A stretch of DNA of 64,000 nt from Burkholderia metallica (GTDB lineage: Bacteria; Pseudomonadota; Gammaproteobacteria; Burkholderiales; Burkholderiaceae). Below are positions 7,789 through 17,628 of the stretch, piece after piece. Positions within the stretch are counted from its first letter, which is position 1, and every line of letters starts with the position of its first letter. The stretch is from NCBI RefSeq assembly GCF_902832845.1, contig NZ_CADFDB010000003.1, positions 62,001 to 126,000 of the forward strand, written 5' to 3'. The notes under the pieces were generated by a model that ran no database searches, was not told the DNA's origin, and worked only from the letters and a program-made list of their open reading frames with translations. The position numbers were made by a program, and so were the translations under genes.

Positions 7789-8940
7789 ATGAAAAAAACC
7801 CTGATCGTCACCGCGTTGTCGGGTGTATTCGTTACGGCAGCCCACGCCCAAAGCAGCGTGACGCTCTATGGCCTGATCGACGCAGGCATCACCTATACCA
7901 ACAACCAGGGTGGCCACAGCTCATGGTCGGAACGCAGCGGCCAGATCAACGGCAGCCGTTGGGGCCTGCGCGGCACGGAAGATCTCGGCGGCGGCCTCAA
8001 AGCGATCTTCGTGCTGGAAAACGGCTTCAACATCGCCAACGGCACGCTCGGCCAGAATGGCCGCGAATTCGGCCGTCAGGCGTTCGTGGGCCTGTCTCAT
8101 GACCAGCTCGGCGCCCTCACCCTCGGTCGCCAATACGATAGCGTCGTCGACTACATCGGGCCGCTGTCGCTGACCGGTACGCAATTCGGCGGCACCCAGT
8201 TTGCCCACCCGTTCGACAACGACAACCTGAACAATTCGTTCCGGATCAATAACGCGGTCAAATATACGAGCGTCAACTACGGTGGCCTGAAGTTCGGTGC
8301 GTTGTACGGCTTCTCGAACAGCAGCCAGTTCTCGAACAATCGCGCGTACAGCGCGGGCGTGTCGTACACCTACGCCGGCTTCAATATCGGCGCTGGCTAC
8401 CTGCAGTTGAACAATGACATCTCGGGCCTCACGTCGGCCGCGGTCACCAACAGCGGCGGCGCGGTGGCAGGCGACAACACGTTTGTCGGCAAGCGTCAGC
8501 GCGTGTTCGGCGGCGGCCTGAACTACACCTTCGGCCCGGCAACGGCCGGCTTCGTGTTCACGCAATCGCGCGTGAACCGGGCGCTCGGCATCTCCGCGGG
8601 CGCCTCGGGCGTGTCGACCGGTCTGGGTCTCGACGGCACGTTTGCCCGCTTCAACAACTACGAAGTGAACGCGCGCTACGCGCTCACGCCAGCCTTGTCG
8701 CTGGCCGGGTCGTACACGTACACCGCCGGCTTCCTGGACGGTCGTCATCCGGGCTGGAATCAGTTCAACCTGCAGACCGACTATGCGCTGTCCAAGCGGA
8801 CCGACGTGTATGTGCAAGGCGTGTATCAGCGCGTCAGCACCGACGGCCTGGGCATCGGCGCCTATGTCAACGGCCTCGGTGGCGCGTCGTCGACCAACAA
8901 GCAGATCGCGGTCACGGCCGGCTTGCGCCATCGCTTCTGA
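7789..8940 (+). CDS. Gram-negative general porin (Omp38/OmpC type)
   Basis: 383 residues. Signal peptide 1-20 ending AHA, then the typical mature start QSSVTLYGLIDAGI. The whole length reads as beta strands with loops, with family phrases GSRWGLRGTEDLGGGLKAIF and RQAFVGLS, and ends in HRF with the C-terminal Phe required for outer-membrane assembly. It forms a trimeric 16-strand channel for small hydrophilic solutes. ATG at 7789 is preceded by TTTGGAGA, GGAG 8 nt upstream. This same ribosome-site stretch (7773-7781) is perfectly complementary to the unpaired linker of the small RNA encoded about 400 nt upstream. A strong terminator follows. Confidence 0.95.
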   Translation: MKKTLIVTALSGVFVTAAHAQSSVTLYGLIDAGITYTNNQGGHSSWSERSGQINGSRWGLRGTEDLGGGLKAIFVLENGFNIANGTLGQNGREFGRQAFVGLSHDQLGALTLGRQYDSVVDYIGPLSLTGTQFGGTQFAHPFDNDNLNNSFRINNAVKYTSVNYGGLKFGALYGFSNSSQFSNNRAYSAGVSYTYAGFNIGAGYLQLNNDISGLTSAAVTNSGGAVAGDNTFVGKRQRVFGGGLNYTFGPATAGFVFTQSRVNRALGISAGASGVSTGLGLDGTFARFNNYEVNARYALTPALSLAGSYTYTAGFLDGRHPGWNQFNLQTDYALSKRTDVYVQGVYQRVSTDGLGIGAYVNGLGGASSTNKQIAVTAGLRHRF

Positions 8941-8974
8941 GCGGCCGGCTCATCCGCCGTACGCCGGATGACGA

Positions 8975-8998
8975 AGCGCCCCATCGGGGCGCTTTTTC
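8975..8998 (+). terminator. Intrinsic terminator of the porin gene
   Basis: AGCGCCCC, 3-nt loop, GGGGCGCT, then a run of five T. 34 nt after the porin stop codon. Confidence 0.9.
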
Positions 8999-9023
8999 TT
9001 TGCCGGACTGCGCTGGGCGTCGT

Positions 9024-9587
9024 TCAGGCGTTGCCCGGCGCCGGATAACGGACGTCGAGCACGTCGATCGGCTGCGGACCGGCCGGCGTCATCAGCATCA
9101 CGGTATCGCCGATCTTCGCCTTGATCAGCGCACGCGCGACCGGCGAAATCCAGCTGACGCAGCCGCGATCGAGATCGACTTCATCGATGCCGACGATCGT
9201 GATCGTGTGATCCTCGCCGTCGGGCGTCTCATAATCGACCGTTGCGCCGAAAAACACCTGGTCGACATTCTCCTGCCGGCTCGCATCGACGACTTCGGCA
9301 AGATCGAGCCGCTTCGCCAGGAAGCGGATGCGGCGATCGATCTCACGTAGCCGCCGCTTGCCGTAGATGTAGTCGCCGTTCTCCGACCGGTCGCCGTTCG
9401 ACGCGGCCCAGGACACGAGCCGCACGACCTCGGGACGCTCGACGTCGATCAGGTGCAGCAGTTCGTCCCGCAGCCGCTTGTGGCCGGCGGGCGTGATGTA
9501 GTTCTTCGCACCCGCGGGAATCGCGGGCTGGGCCTGGTCGAGATCGTCGTCGTCGCCGTCCGACTCTTTGACAAACGCCTTGTTCAT
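9024..9587 (-). CDS. greB: Transcription elongation factor GreB
   Basis: 187 residues. An N-terminal acidic stretch (about 9-17, DGDDDDLD) precedes the Gre coiled coil beginning YITPAGHKRLRDELLHL. The coiled-coil tip has the GreB signature WAASNGDRSENGDYIYGKRRL with the acidic pair that reaches the polymerase active site. The C-terminal FKBP-like domain (about 110-187) contains GATVDYETPDGE. It rescues backtracked RNA polymerase by stimulating transcript cleavage. Monocistronic, convergent with the porin gene and divergent from the tRNA-Arg array. Confidence 0.95.
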   Translation of the reverse strand: MNKAFVKESDGDDDDLDQAQPAIPAGAKNYITPAGHKRLRDELLHLIDVERPEVVRLVSWAASNGDRSENGDYIYGKRRLREIDRRIRFLAKRLDLAEVVDASRQENVDQVFFGATVDYETPDGEDHTITIVGIDEVDLDRGCVSWISPVARALIKAKIGDTVMLMTPAGPQPIDVLDVRYPAPGNA

Positions 9588-9675
9588 GATGCGGATTCAA
9601 CTGGGATGACTGATACGCCAAGGGTACACGAAGGGCGCCCCGGCAAGGCCGCGCAGAACAATTCGCGAATAAGGC

Positions 9676-9703
9676 TTCCCTTTTTATACAACGCTGCTAT
9701 AAT
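9676..9703 (+). promoter_or_regulatory. Promoter of the tRNA-Arg array
   Basis: Perfect TATAAT at 9698-9703, 13 nt before the first mature tRNA base. The -35 is weaker: TTCCCT at 9676-9681 with a 16-nt spacer. Confidence 0.6.
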
Positions 9704-9716
9704 TTCGCTTCTGCGT

Positions 9717-9793
9717 GCGGCTGTAGCTCAGTTGGATAGAGTACTTGGCTACGAACCAAGGGGTCGTGGGTTCGAATCCTGCCAGCCGCGCCA
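9717..9793 (+). tRNA. tRNA-Arg (ACG), copy 1
   Basis: 77 nt including encoded CCA. Acceptor GCGGCTG/CAGCCGC, anticodon loop CTACGAA with anticodon ACG, T loop GTTCGAATC. It reads CGU and, after A34 to inosine editing, CGC and CGA. First of three identical tandem copies. Confidence 0.97.
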
Positions 9794-9859
9794 CTTTTTC
9801 GAGGGCCTTCCGAACCGAAGGCCCTTTCAGTTCAAAGCAGTAGAAGTTTTGTTTTGCGT

Positions 9860-9936
9860 GCGGCTGTAGCTCAGTTGGATAGAGTACTTGGCTACGAACC
9901 AAGGGGTCGTGGGTTCGAATCCTGCCAGCCGCGCCA
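9860..9936 (+). tRNA. tRNA-Arg (ACG), copy 2
   Basis: Identical to copy 1 over all 77 nt, with CCA encoded. Separated from copy 1 by 66 nt containing a hairpin (GGGCCTTC...GAAGGCCC) that may guide processing. Confidence 0.97.
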
Positions 9937-9996
9937 CTTTTTTGGGGGCCTTCCCATCGCAGAAGGTTCCGACAGTTGAGAAGTACCGTTTTGCGT

Positions 9997-10073
9997 GCGG
10001 CTGTAGCTCAGTTGGATAGAGTACTTGGCTACGAACCAAGGGGTCGTGGGTTCGAATCCTGCCAGCCGCGCCA
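9997..10073 (+). tRNA. tRNA-Arg (ACG), copy 3
   Basis: Identical to copies 1 and 2, with CCA encoded. The 8-10 nt before each copy (TTTTGCGT or similar) are also conserved, a sign of recent unit duplication. Followed 7 nt later by an intrinsic terminator. Confidence 0.97.
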
Positions 10074-10080
10074 CCTTAAA

Positions 10081-10112
10081 AGGGCTTTCCTCCGGGAAAG
10101 CCCTTTTTCTTT
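10081..10112 (+). terminator. Intrinsic terminator of the tRNA-Arg array
   Basis: AGGGCTTTCC, 4-nt loop, GGAAAGCCCT, then T-rich tail. A 10-bp perfect stem. Confidence 0.9.
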
Positions 10113-10213
10113 TCCGCCCCCCCTATCGGCATTTGCGGCATGACCACGGTCGCGCGGCGCGCCTTTTCGACTAAGCGCCGGCCACGCCGCCCGCTCGCGC
10201 TCGCGGCAGCACA

Positions 10214-10241
10214 AATGAAAACGGCGGCCATCGGCCGCCGT
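10214..10241 (-). terminator. Intrinsic terminator of the spoT operon
   Basis: Minus strand: ACGGCGGCC, 3-nt loop, GGCCGCCGT, then TTTCATTT. 26 nt after the spoT stop. Confidence 0.7.
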
Positions 10242-10267
10242 CGATCGATCGCCTACCCAGGCAAGCG

Positions 10268-12634
10268 TCAATAATCCTGCCGCTCGCGCTCGATGCGCAT
10301 CCCGCCGTCGTGCCGCGCATGCGCGCCGTCGTCGGTCGAACGCTCGCGCATGATCCGCATCACGTCCGGATTGGTTCGCACGCGCCGCATCACGTTCGCG
10401 AGATGCACGCGGTCGCTCACCTGGATCACGAAGCGCAGCACCGTCGATTCGTGTGTCAGATCCTCGTCCATCGCGATATGCACGATGTTCGCGTCGGCCG
10501 ATGTTATATCCGCCGCCACGCGCGCAAAGATGCCCTTCGCATTCTTCACGAGCGCCTTCACCGCGACATCGAACAGGCGGCCCGGCTGCGGCGCCCACTC
10601 GACGTCGATCCAGCGGCCCGGGTCGCGGCGATGGATCCGCTGTGCGACGCGGCAATCGGTCGTATGAATCGCCATCCCCAGGCCGATGCCGATGTAGCCC
10701 ATGATCGCGTCGCCCGGAATCGGCCGGCAGCACGCGGACAACTGCACGGACATCCCTTCGGTGCCGGTAATCACGACCGGCGGCGCATGGTGCGCGGGAT
10801 GCCGCTCGGACTTCGGCAGATCGTCGTCGGCATCGCGGCCGCTCATCAGCACCTCGATGCGCTTGGCCATGACCGCAGCCACGCGGCGGCCGAGGCCAAT
10901 GTCCGCGAAGATTTCCTGGCGGCTCTTGTTGCCCGTCCACTGCACGAGCTTCTCCCACACTTCCGGCTCGACATCTGCCAGCGCGAGACCGTAGCCCTTC
11001 AGGCTCTGGTCGACCAGTCGCTCGCCGAGCTGCACGGACTCGTTCAGGCGCATCGTCTTCAGGTAGTGACGGATCGCCGAGCGCGCCTTGCCGGTACGCA
11101 CGAAACCGAGCCATGCGGGGTTCGGCTTCGAATACGGCGCGGTGATCACCTCGACGATATCGCCGCTCTTCAGCTCGGTGCGCAGCGGCAGCAGCTCGTT
11201 GTTGATCTTCACGGCCACGCACTGGTTGCCGAGATCGCTGTGGATCGAATACGCGAAATCGAGTGCCGTCGCGCCGCGCGGCAGCGCCATGATCTTCGAC
11301 TTCGGCGTGAACACGTAGACCGCATCCGGGAACAGGTCGATCTTCACGTGCTCGAGGAATTCGCTCGAATCGCCGGCTTCGCTCTGGATGTCGAGCAGCG
11401 ACTTCAGCCACTGGTGCGCGCGCTTCTGCACGTCGCTGAGATCGGCGCTGCCGTTCTTGTACAGCCAGTGCGCGGCGACCCCTGCCTCGGCGATCTCGTG
11501 CATCTTGCGCGTGCGCACCTGGAACTCGATCGGGGCGCCGAACGGGCCGACGAGCGTCGTGTGCAGCGACTGATAGCCGTTGATCTTCGGGATCGCGATG
11601 TAGTCCTTGAACTTGCCGGGCACGGGCTTGTACAGCGCGTGCAACGCGCCGATGCACGTATAGCAGTCGAGCGCACTGTCGACGACGACGCGAAAACCGT
11701 ACACGTCGAGCACCTGCGAGAACGACAGCTGCTTGTCGCGCATCTTGCGGTACACGCTGTAGATCGTCTTTTCGCGGCCGGTGATCTCTGCATCGATCTT
11801 CGCATCGGCCATCGCGCGCTGCGCGGCCTCGAGGATCTTGCTGATCACTTCGCGGCGGTTGCCGCGCGCCGCTTTCACGGCCTTCTCGAGCGTCGCGTAG
11901 CGATGCGGGTTGAAGTTCGCGAAGCTCATGTCCTGCAGCTCGCGATACGTGTTGTTCAACCCGAGGCGGTGCGCGATCGGCGCGTAGATGTCGAGCGTTT
12001 CCCGTGCGACGCGACGACGCTTTTCCATCGGCACCGCGCCCAGCGTACGCATGTTGTGCAGGCGGTCGGCGAGCTTGACGAGAATGACGCGCACGTCGCG
12101 TGCCATCGCGAGCAGCATCTTGCGGAAGTTTTCCGCCTGTGCTTCCTCGCGACTGCGGAACTCCATCTTGTCGAGCTTCGACAGGCCGTCGACCAGTTCG
12201 GCGACCTTCGGGCCGAACCGTTCGGCCAGCTCGCTCTTGGTCACGCCCTGGTCTTCCATCACGTCGTGGAGGAGCGCGGCCATGACGGCCTGCGCGTCGA
12301 GCTTCCAGCCGGCGCAGATTTCCGCGACGGCGACGGGATGGGTGATGTAGGGTTCGCCGCTCTGGCGATATTGACCGAGGTGGGCTTCGTCGCTGAAGTG
12401 GAACGCCGCCTTGACCTCTTTGATTTCTTCCGGAGGGAGATACTCGGCAAGCGCGGCCGTCAGTTTCGCGATCGAAACGACGCCGTGCTTGCGCGGCTGC
12501 TCCGGGGTGGCGGTCGGCCCGAACAGATGCCGGAAGGACTGTTCGAGGACCGCGTCGATGTACTGGCGCGCAGGCGACTGGGCCGTGGCTTCGGTGATCG
12601 AATCCGCGGAGGCGGACGATGGGGTGGTGCTCAT
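10268..12634 (-). CDS. spoT: Bifunctional (p)ppGpp synthetase/hydrolase SpoT
   Basis: 788 residues. Order of domains: HD hydrolase (about 75-230, His123-Asp124 in LLHDVMED, later KLADRLHNMRTL), RelA/SpoT synthetase (about 280-400, GREKTIYSVYRKMRD, NGYQSLHTT), TGS (about 430-495, VYVFTPKSKIMALPRGATALDFAY), helical region, and C-terminal ACT (about 700-775). The intact HD motif shows it can hydrolyse (p)ppGpp as well as make it. It sets stringent-response levels of ppGpp. Last gene of the rpoZ-spoT pair, with only 63 nt from rpoZ. The extreme C-terminus (RSTDDGAHARHDGGMRIERERQDY region) is a species-variable tail. Confidence 0.95.
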   Translation of the reverse strand: MSTTPSSASADSITEATAQSPARQYIDAVLEQSFRHLFGPTATPEQPRKHGVVSIAKLTAALAEYLPPEEIKEVKAAFHFSDEAHLGQYRQSGEPYITHPVAVAEICAGWKLDAQAVMAALLHDVMEDQGVTKSELAERFGPKVAELVDGLSKLDKMEFRSREEAQAENFRKMLLAMARDVRVILVKLADRLHNMRTLGAVPMEKRRRVARETLDIYAPIAHRLGLNNTYRELQDMSFANFNPHRYATLEKAVKAARGNRREVISKILEAAQRAMADAKIDAEITGREKTIYSVYRKMRDKQLSFSQVLDVYGFRVVVDSALDCYTCIGALHALYKPVPGKFKDYIAIPKINGYQSLHTTLVGPFGAPIEFQVRTRKMHEIAEAGVAAHWLYKNGSADLSDVQKRAHQWLKSLLDIQSEAGDSSEFLEHVKIDLFPDAVYVFTPKSKIMALPRGATALDFAYSIHSDLGNQCVAVKINNELLPLRTELKSGDIVEVITAPYSKPNPAWLGFVRTGKARSAIRHYLKTMRLNESVQLGERLVDQSLKGYGLALADVEPEVWEKLVQWTGNKSRQEIFADIGLGRRVAAVMAKRIEVLMSGRDADDDLPKSERHPAHHAPPVVITGTEGMSVQLSACCRPIPGDAIMGYIGIGLGMAIHTTDCRVAQRIHRRDPGRWIDVEWAPQPGRLFDVAVKALVKNAKGIFARVAADITSADANIVHIAMDEDLTHESTVLRFVIQVSDRVHLANVMRRVRTNPDVMRIMRERSTDDGAHARHDGGMRIERERQDY

Positions 12635-12697
12635 ATTCGCCTCCAGGTCGAGTCGTTGCGCGCGTGGATTACATGGCAGGAACGGGCCGGATGCGCG

Positions 12698-12901
12698 TTA
12701 CACCGGCACCTTCTTCAGCATCTCGACGCCGACCTGGCCGGCAGCGATTTCGCGCAGCGCGACGACGGTCGGCTTGTCGCGGCTTTCGATCTTCGGCGTA
12801 TGGCCTTGCGCGAGCTGCCGCGCGCGATAGGTGGCGGCGAGCGCCAGTTCGAAGCGGTTCGGGATTTGCTTCAGGCAGTCTTCGACGGTAATGCGAGCCA
12901 T
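12698..12901 (-). CDS. rpoZ: RNA polymerase omega subunit
   Basis: 67 residues, the usual length in beta-proteobacteria. Start [10 protein letters not shown] with the conserved [16 protein letters not shown] core that wraps the beta-prime C-terminus. It helps polymerase assembly and contributes a ppGpp-binding site, which suits its position directly upstream of spoT and downstream of gmk, the guanylate kinase. 58-nt gap to gmk. Confidence 0.96.
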
Positions 12902-12959
12902 GTTGGTAATTCCTTCTGAATATAGTCCTTATTCTACCTTATGTCCCTCGTACCCCGCG

Positions 12960-13649
<690 letters not shown>

Positions 13650-14573
13650 TTACTCCAGGTTTTGCACTTGCTCTCGCATCTGCTCGATCAACAGCTTGAG
13701 CGCCATCGATGCGTCGGCCAGCTCCTTCGCCGCCGCCTTCGAGCCGAGCGTGTTCGCTTCGCGATTCAGTTCCTGCATCATGAAGTCGAGACGCTTGCCG
13801 ACGCGGCCGCCCTTCTCGATCACGTGACGCGTTTCGTTCAGGTGCGCGGTGAGCCGCGACAGCTCTTCCGCGATGTCTATCCGGATCCCGTACATCGTCA
13901 CTTCCTGACGAATACGCTCCGCGGCTTCCTCGCGCGTAACGATCGGCGCGCTGCCTTCGGGCGCCGCGATGCCGAGCGCTTCCTGCAGCCGCTCGACAAT
14001 CTTCTGCTGGTGCTTCGCGATCAGCTCCGGCACGAGCGGCGTGATGCGCGCGACGATCGCTTCCATTTCCGTGACGTTCGACAGCAGCATCGTCGCCAGT
14101 TGCGCGCCTTCGCGCGAACGCACGACCACGAGCTCGCCGATCGCTTCCTTGCCGCATGCGAGCACCGCGTCGCGGATCGCTTCCGCCGACACGCCGCTCT
14201 CGGCGATCACGCCGGGCCAGCGCAGGATCTCGCCCGCGCGCAGGCGGCCGACGCCCGGGAACGTGTCGAGCACCGAGCGTTCGAGCTCGGCGAGTTGCCC
14301 GAGCGCCGACTGGTTCAGCGCGCCCGCGCCGATGCTCTGCTCGCCGCGCTGCAGGTTGATGCGGATGTCGACCTTGCCGCGCGACAGCTTGTTCATCAGC
14401 ATTTCGCGCAGCGCCGGCTCGCACGCGCGCACGTCGTCCGGCATCCGGAAATTCAGGTCGAGGAAACGCGAGTTCACGGTGCGCAGTTCGACCGACACGC
14501 TCGTGCCGCCGTTGCCGGTGGCCGTCGCGAGTTCGCGCGTCGCGCTCGCGTAGCCCGTCATGCTGTAGATCAT
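13650..14573 (-). CDS. YicC/YloC-family endoribonuclease
   Basis: 307 residues with the family start MIYSMTGYASAT and the C-terminal DUF1732 domain (FMMQELNREANTLGSKA). YicC proteins have been reported to be endoribonucleases. I chose ATG 14573 because it matches the conserved N-terminus; the frame is open 20 codons further but unconserved-looking. First gene of the yicC-gmk-rpoZ-spoT run and divergent from rph, with a 173-nt shared upstream region. Confidence 0.92.
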   Translation of the reverse strand: MIYSMTGYASATRELATATGNGGTSVSVELRTVNSRFLDLNFRMPDDVRACEPALREMLMNKLSRGKVDIRINLQRGEQSIGAGALNQSALGQLAELERSVLDTFPGVGRLRAGEILRWPGVIAESGVSAEAIRDAVLACGKEAIGELVVVRSREGAQLATMLLSNVTEMEAIVARITPLVPELIAKHQQKIVERLQEALGIAAPEGSAPIVTREEAAERIRQEVTMYGIRIDIAEELSRLTAHLNETRHVIEKGGRVGKRLDFMMQELNREANTLGSKAAAKELADASMALKLLIEQMREQVQNLE

Positions 14574-14746
14574 GGTTCGTCTCGCCGTCTGGGTGCCCTT
14601 GCGGGCGGGGATATGTCGAGGCGCCCGGCGCATCGGAAAGCGCGGGGCGGGAAGCGCGCATTATCCCATTTTTGCGGCCCCCCTCGCCGGGCACGACGGC
14701 CGTTCGGCGCTAAAATCGGGGTTTCCTCCCGTTCCGCGATTCCCAC

Positions 14747-15478
14747 ATGACGTCCTCCGTTTCCCGCCCGAGCGGCCGCCGCGCCGACGCACTGCGCAAG
14801 GTCGCCCTCACGCGCCACTACACGAAACATGCCGAAGGCTCGGTGCTGGTCGAATTCGGCGACACCAAGGTGCTCTGCACCGCGAGCGTCTCCGAACGCG
14901 TGCCCGACTTCCTGCGCGACCGCGGGCAAGGCTGGCTGACCGCCGAATACGGGATGCTGCCGCGCGCGACGCACACGCGCAGCGACCGCGAAGCCGCGCG
15001 CGGCAAGCAGACCGGCCGCACGCAGGAAATTCAGCGCCTGATCGGCCGCGCGCTGCGCGCGGTGTTCGACCTCGAGGCGCTCGGCCCGCGCACGATCCAC
15101 ATCGACTGCGACGTGATCCAGGCCGACGGCGGCACGCGCACGGCCAGCATCACCGGTGCGTTCGTCGCCGCGCACGATGCCGTGTCGACGCTGCTCGCGG
15201 CCGGCAAGCTCACGCGCTCGCCGATCACCGACCACGTCGCCGCGATTTCGGTCGGCGTGTACGAAGGCGCGCCCGTGCTCGACCTCGATTACGCGGAAGA
15301 TTCGCGCTGCGACACCGACATGAACGTCGTGATGACGGGCGCAGGCGGCTTCGTCGAAGTCCAGGGCACGGCCGAAGGCGCGCCGTTCTCGCGCGCCGAG
15401 ATGAACGCGCTGCTCGATCTCGCCCAGGGCGGGATCGCCGAGCTCGTGCAGCTCCAGAAAGACGTGCTGGGCGCCTGA
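14747..15478 (+). CDS. rph: Ribonuclease PH
   Basis: 243 residues, full length for RNase PH. Conserved features: [11 protein letters not shown] near the N-terminus, [28 protein letters not shown] and the phosphate-binding [17 protein letters not shown], then [20 protein letters not shown] phosphorolytic 3'-5' exoribonuclease that trims tRNA 3' ends. The start of rdgB follows 1 nt after the stop. Confidence 0.97.
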   Translation: MTSSVSRPSGRRADALRKVALTRHYTKHAEGSVLVEFGDTKVLCTASVSERVPDFLRDRGQGWLTAEYGMLPRATHTRSDREAARGKQTGRTQEIQRLIGRALRAVFDLEALGPRTIHIDCDVIQADGGTRTASITGAFVAAHDAVSTLLAAGKLTRSPITDHVAAISVGVYEGAPVLDLDYAEDSRCDTDMNVVMTGAGGFVEVQGTAEGAPFSRAEMNALLDLAQGGIAELVQLQKDVLGA

Positions 15479-15479
15479 C

Positions 15480-16109
15480 ATGCAGGACGACCACACCATC
15501 GCGCCGCTGTCGCGCATCGTTCTTGCGTCGAACAACCCCGGCAAGCTGCGCGAATTCACCGCGCTGTTCTCGACGGTCGGCATCGAAATCGTCCCGCAGG
15601 GCGACCTCGCGGTGCCCGAGGCGGAGGAGCCGTTCGGCACGTTCATCGAGAACGCGCTGACGAAGGCGCGCCACGCGTCGCGGCTCACCGGGCTGCCGGC
15701 GATCGCCGACGATTCGGGCCTGTGCGTGCGCGTGCTGCGCGGCGCGCCGGGCGTCTATTCGGCGCGCTACGCGCAGCGCGCGGGCCGCGACAAGGGCGAC
15801 GCGGCGAACAACGCGTATCTCGTCGAGCAGTTGCACGACGTCGACGACCGGCGCGCATACTATTGCTGCGTGCTCGCGCTGGTGCGCCATGCGGACGATC
15901 CGGAACCGCTGTTCGCCGAAGGGCGCTGGACGGGCGAGATCGTCGATACGCCGCGCGGTGAGCACGGATTCGGCTACGACCCGTATTTCTACGTGCCGGC
16001 GCTCGGCGCGACGGCCGCCGAACTCGAGCCGGCCGTGAAGAACACGCACAGCCATCGCGCACTCGCGCTGAAGGCGCTGCTCGCGCGCCTCGCAGAGGAA
16101 CAGGCATGA
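15480..16109 (+). CDS. rdgB: dITP/XTP pyrophosphatase (RdgB/HAM1)
   Basis: 209 residues. Starts with the family motif ASNNPGKLREF (about 17-27). It contains ADDSGLCVRVLRGAPGVYSARYA with the catalytic Asp, and GFGYDPYF near the C-terminus. It removes non-canonical purine nucleotides (dITP, XTP) to the monophosphate, protecting DNA. Tightly linked to rph (1-nt gap) and 34 nt upstream of hemW. Confidence 0.96.
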   Translation: MQDDHTIAPLSRIVLASNNPGKLREFTALFSTVGIEIVPQGDLAVPEAEEPFGTFIENALTKARHASRLTGLPAIADDSGLCVRVLRGAPGVYSARYAQRAGRDKGDAANNAYLVEQLHDVDDRRAYYCCVLALVRHADDPEPLFAEGRWTGEIVDTPRGEHGFGYDPYFYVPALGATAAELEPAVKNTHSHRALALKALLARLAEEQA

Positions 16110-16143
16110 ACGTCCCCGCCATCGATTTGCCGCCGGAGGCCGC

Positions 16144-17358
16144 ATGAGCCAGGCTGCGGACACCGGCGCGCGCGTCGTCGCGACCTTCACGTCGCCAGGC
16201 CAGGTGCGGCTCACGTCGCTGCCGCCGCTTGCGTTGTACGTGCATTTTCCGTGGTGCGTGCGCAAGTGCCCGTACTGCGATTTCAACTCGCACGAATGGA
16301 AAGGCGAACGGTTTCCGGAAACCGAGTATCTCGACGCCGTGCGCGCCGATCTCGAGCAGGCGCTGCCGCTCGTGTGGGGTCGGCAGGTGCATACGGTGTT
16401 CATCGGCGGCGGCACGCCGAGCCTGCTGTCGGCGGCCGGCCTCGACCGGCTGCTGTCCGACGTGCGCGCGCTCCTGCCGCTCGACGCCGATGCCGAAATC
16501 ACGCTCGAGGCGAATCCGGGCACGTTCGAGGCCGCGAAGTTCGCGCAGTTCCGCGCGAGCGGCGTGAATCGCCTGTCGGTCGGCATTCAGAGCTTCAACG
16601 AAACGCACCTGAAGGCGCTCGGCCGGATTCACGACACTGCGCAGGCACGCGCGGCCGTCGAGATCGCCGCGAAGAACTTCGACAACTTCAACCTCGACCT
16701 GATGTTCGCGCTGCCGAACCAGACGCTCGACGAATGCCGCACCGACATCGAGACCGCGCTGTCGTACGCGCCGCCGCATCTGTCGCTGTATCACCTGACG
16801 CTCGAGCCGAACACGCTGTTCGCGAAGTTTCCGCCGGTGGTGCCCGACGACGACGCATCGGCCGACATGCAGGAATGGATTCATGCGCGCACGGCCGAAG
16901 CCGGCTACGGGCGCTACGAGGTGTCCGCGTATGCGAAACCGAATCATCAGTGCAAGCACAACCTGAACTACTGGCGCTTCGGCGACTATCTCGGGATCGG
17001 TGCAGGCGCCCACACGAAGCTGTCGTTCCCGAACCGGATTCTGCGGCAGGCACGCTACAAGCATCCGGCGACGTTCATCGAGCAGGCGATGGCCGGCACG
17101 GCCGTACAGGAAGAGCGCGAAGTCGGCGCGCGCGACCTGCCGTTCGAATTCATGCTGAATACGCTGCGGCTCGTCGAAGGCTTCCCGGTGCACAGCTTCG
17201 CCGAACGCACGGGCCTGCCGATGAGCACGATCGAGCCCGCGCTGCAGGAAGCGGAACGGCGCGGGCTGATCGCGCGCGATTTCGCGCAGATCGCGCCGAC
17301 GCCGCTCGGCCAGCGTTTCCTCAACGACCTGCAGGAATTGTTCCTGCGCGACGATTGA
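16144..17358 (+). CDS. hemW: Radical-SAM heme chaperone HemW
   Basis: 404 residues. The radical-SAM cluster motif CVRKCPYC (Cys38, Cys42, Cys45) is preceded by the HemW-type HFPW, followed by FIGGGTPSLLS and EANPGTFE. HemW lacks the extra Cys that marks true coproporphyrinogen dehydrogenase HemN; the residue after the third Cys is Asp-Phe, as in HemW. The C-terminal HemN_C domain (about 320-400) is present. Third gene of rph-rdgB-hemW, just upstream of tRNA-Ser. Confidence 0.93.
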   Translation: MSQAADTGARVVATFTSPGQVRLTSLPPLALYVHFPWCVRKCPYCDFNSHEWKGERFPETEYLDAVRADLEQALPLVWGRQVHTVFIGGGTPSLLSAAGLDRLLSDVRALLPLDADAEITLEANPGTFEAAKFAQFRASGVNRLSVGIQSFNETHLKALGRIHDTAQARAAVEIAAKNFDNFNLDLMFALPNQTLDECRTDIETALSYAPPHLSLYHLTLEPNTLFAKFPPVVPDDDASADMQEWIHARTAEAGYGRYEVSAYAKPNHQCKHNLNYWRFGDYLGIGAGAHTKLSFPNRILRQARYKHPATFIEQAMAGTAVQEEREVGARDLPFEFMLNTLRLVEGFPVHSFAERTGLPMSTIEPALQEAERRGLIARDFAQIAPTPLGQRFLNDLQELFLRDD

Positions 17359-17400
17359 AGGAATGAACATCGCGGCATTTCGGTTACAATGCCGCCTCGT

Positions 17401-17488
17401 GGAAGCGTGGCCGAGCGGTTTAAGGCACCGGTCTTGAAAACCGGCGACGGGAAACTGTCCGTGAGTTCGAATCTCACCGCTTCCGCCA
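17401..17488 (+). tRNA. tRNA-Ser (TGA)
   Basis: 88 nt, class II with long variable arm. Acceptor GGAAGCG/CGCTTCC, anticodon loop CTTGAAA with anticodon TGA, CCA encoded. No integrase or attachment duplication next to it. Confidence 0.97.
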
Positions 17489-17502
17489 GGAAGTTCGCCA
17501 AG

Positions 17503-17534
17503 CCCCGTCCATTCGCCGAATGACGGGGTTTTTT
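17503..17534 (+). terminator. Intrinsic terminator after tRNA-Ser (TGA)
   Basis: CCCCGT ... ACGGGG with an inner CATTCG/CGAATG stem and one bulged C, followed by six T. Confidence 0.8.
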
Positions 17535-17628
17535 GTTGTCCGCCCACACCCTTCCCCGTCGTCGCGACGCGTCGCGCCGGATGCCGTTACAATCCGGCGC
17601 TCCGATCCGCGAAACGGGAAACCACGTC

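Noticed and set aside
10310-12919. 869-residue plus-strand frame opposite spoT and rpoZ
   Set aside because: Same compositional signature of a shadow; spoT and rpoZ on the other strand carry all motifs.
17401-17534. Genomic island insertion at tRNA-Ser(TGA)
   Set aside because: No integrase, no duplicated tRNA 3' end and normal composition on both sides.
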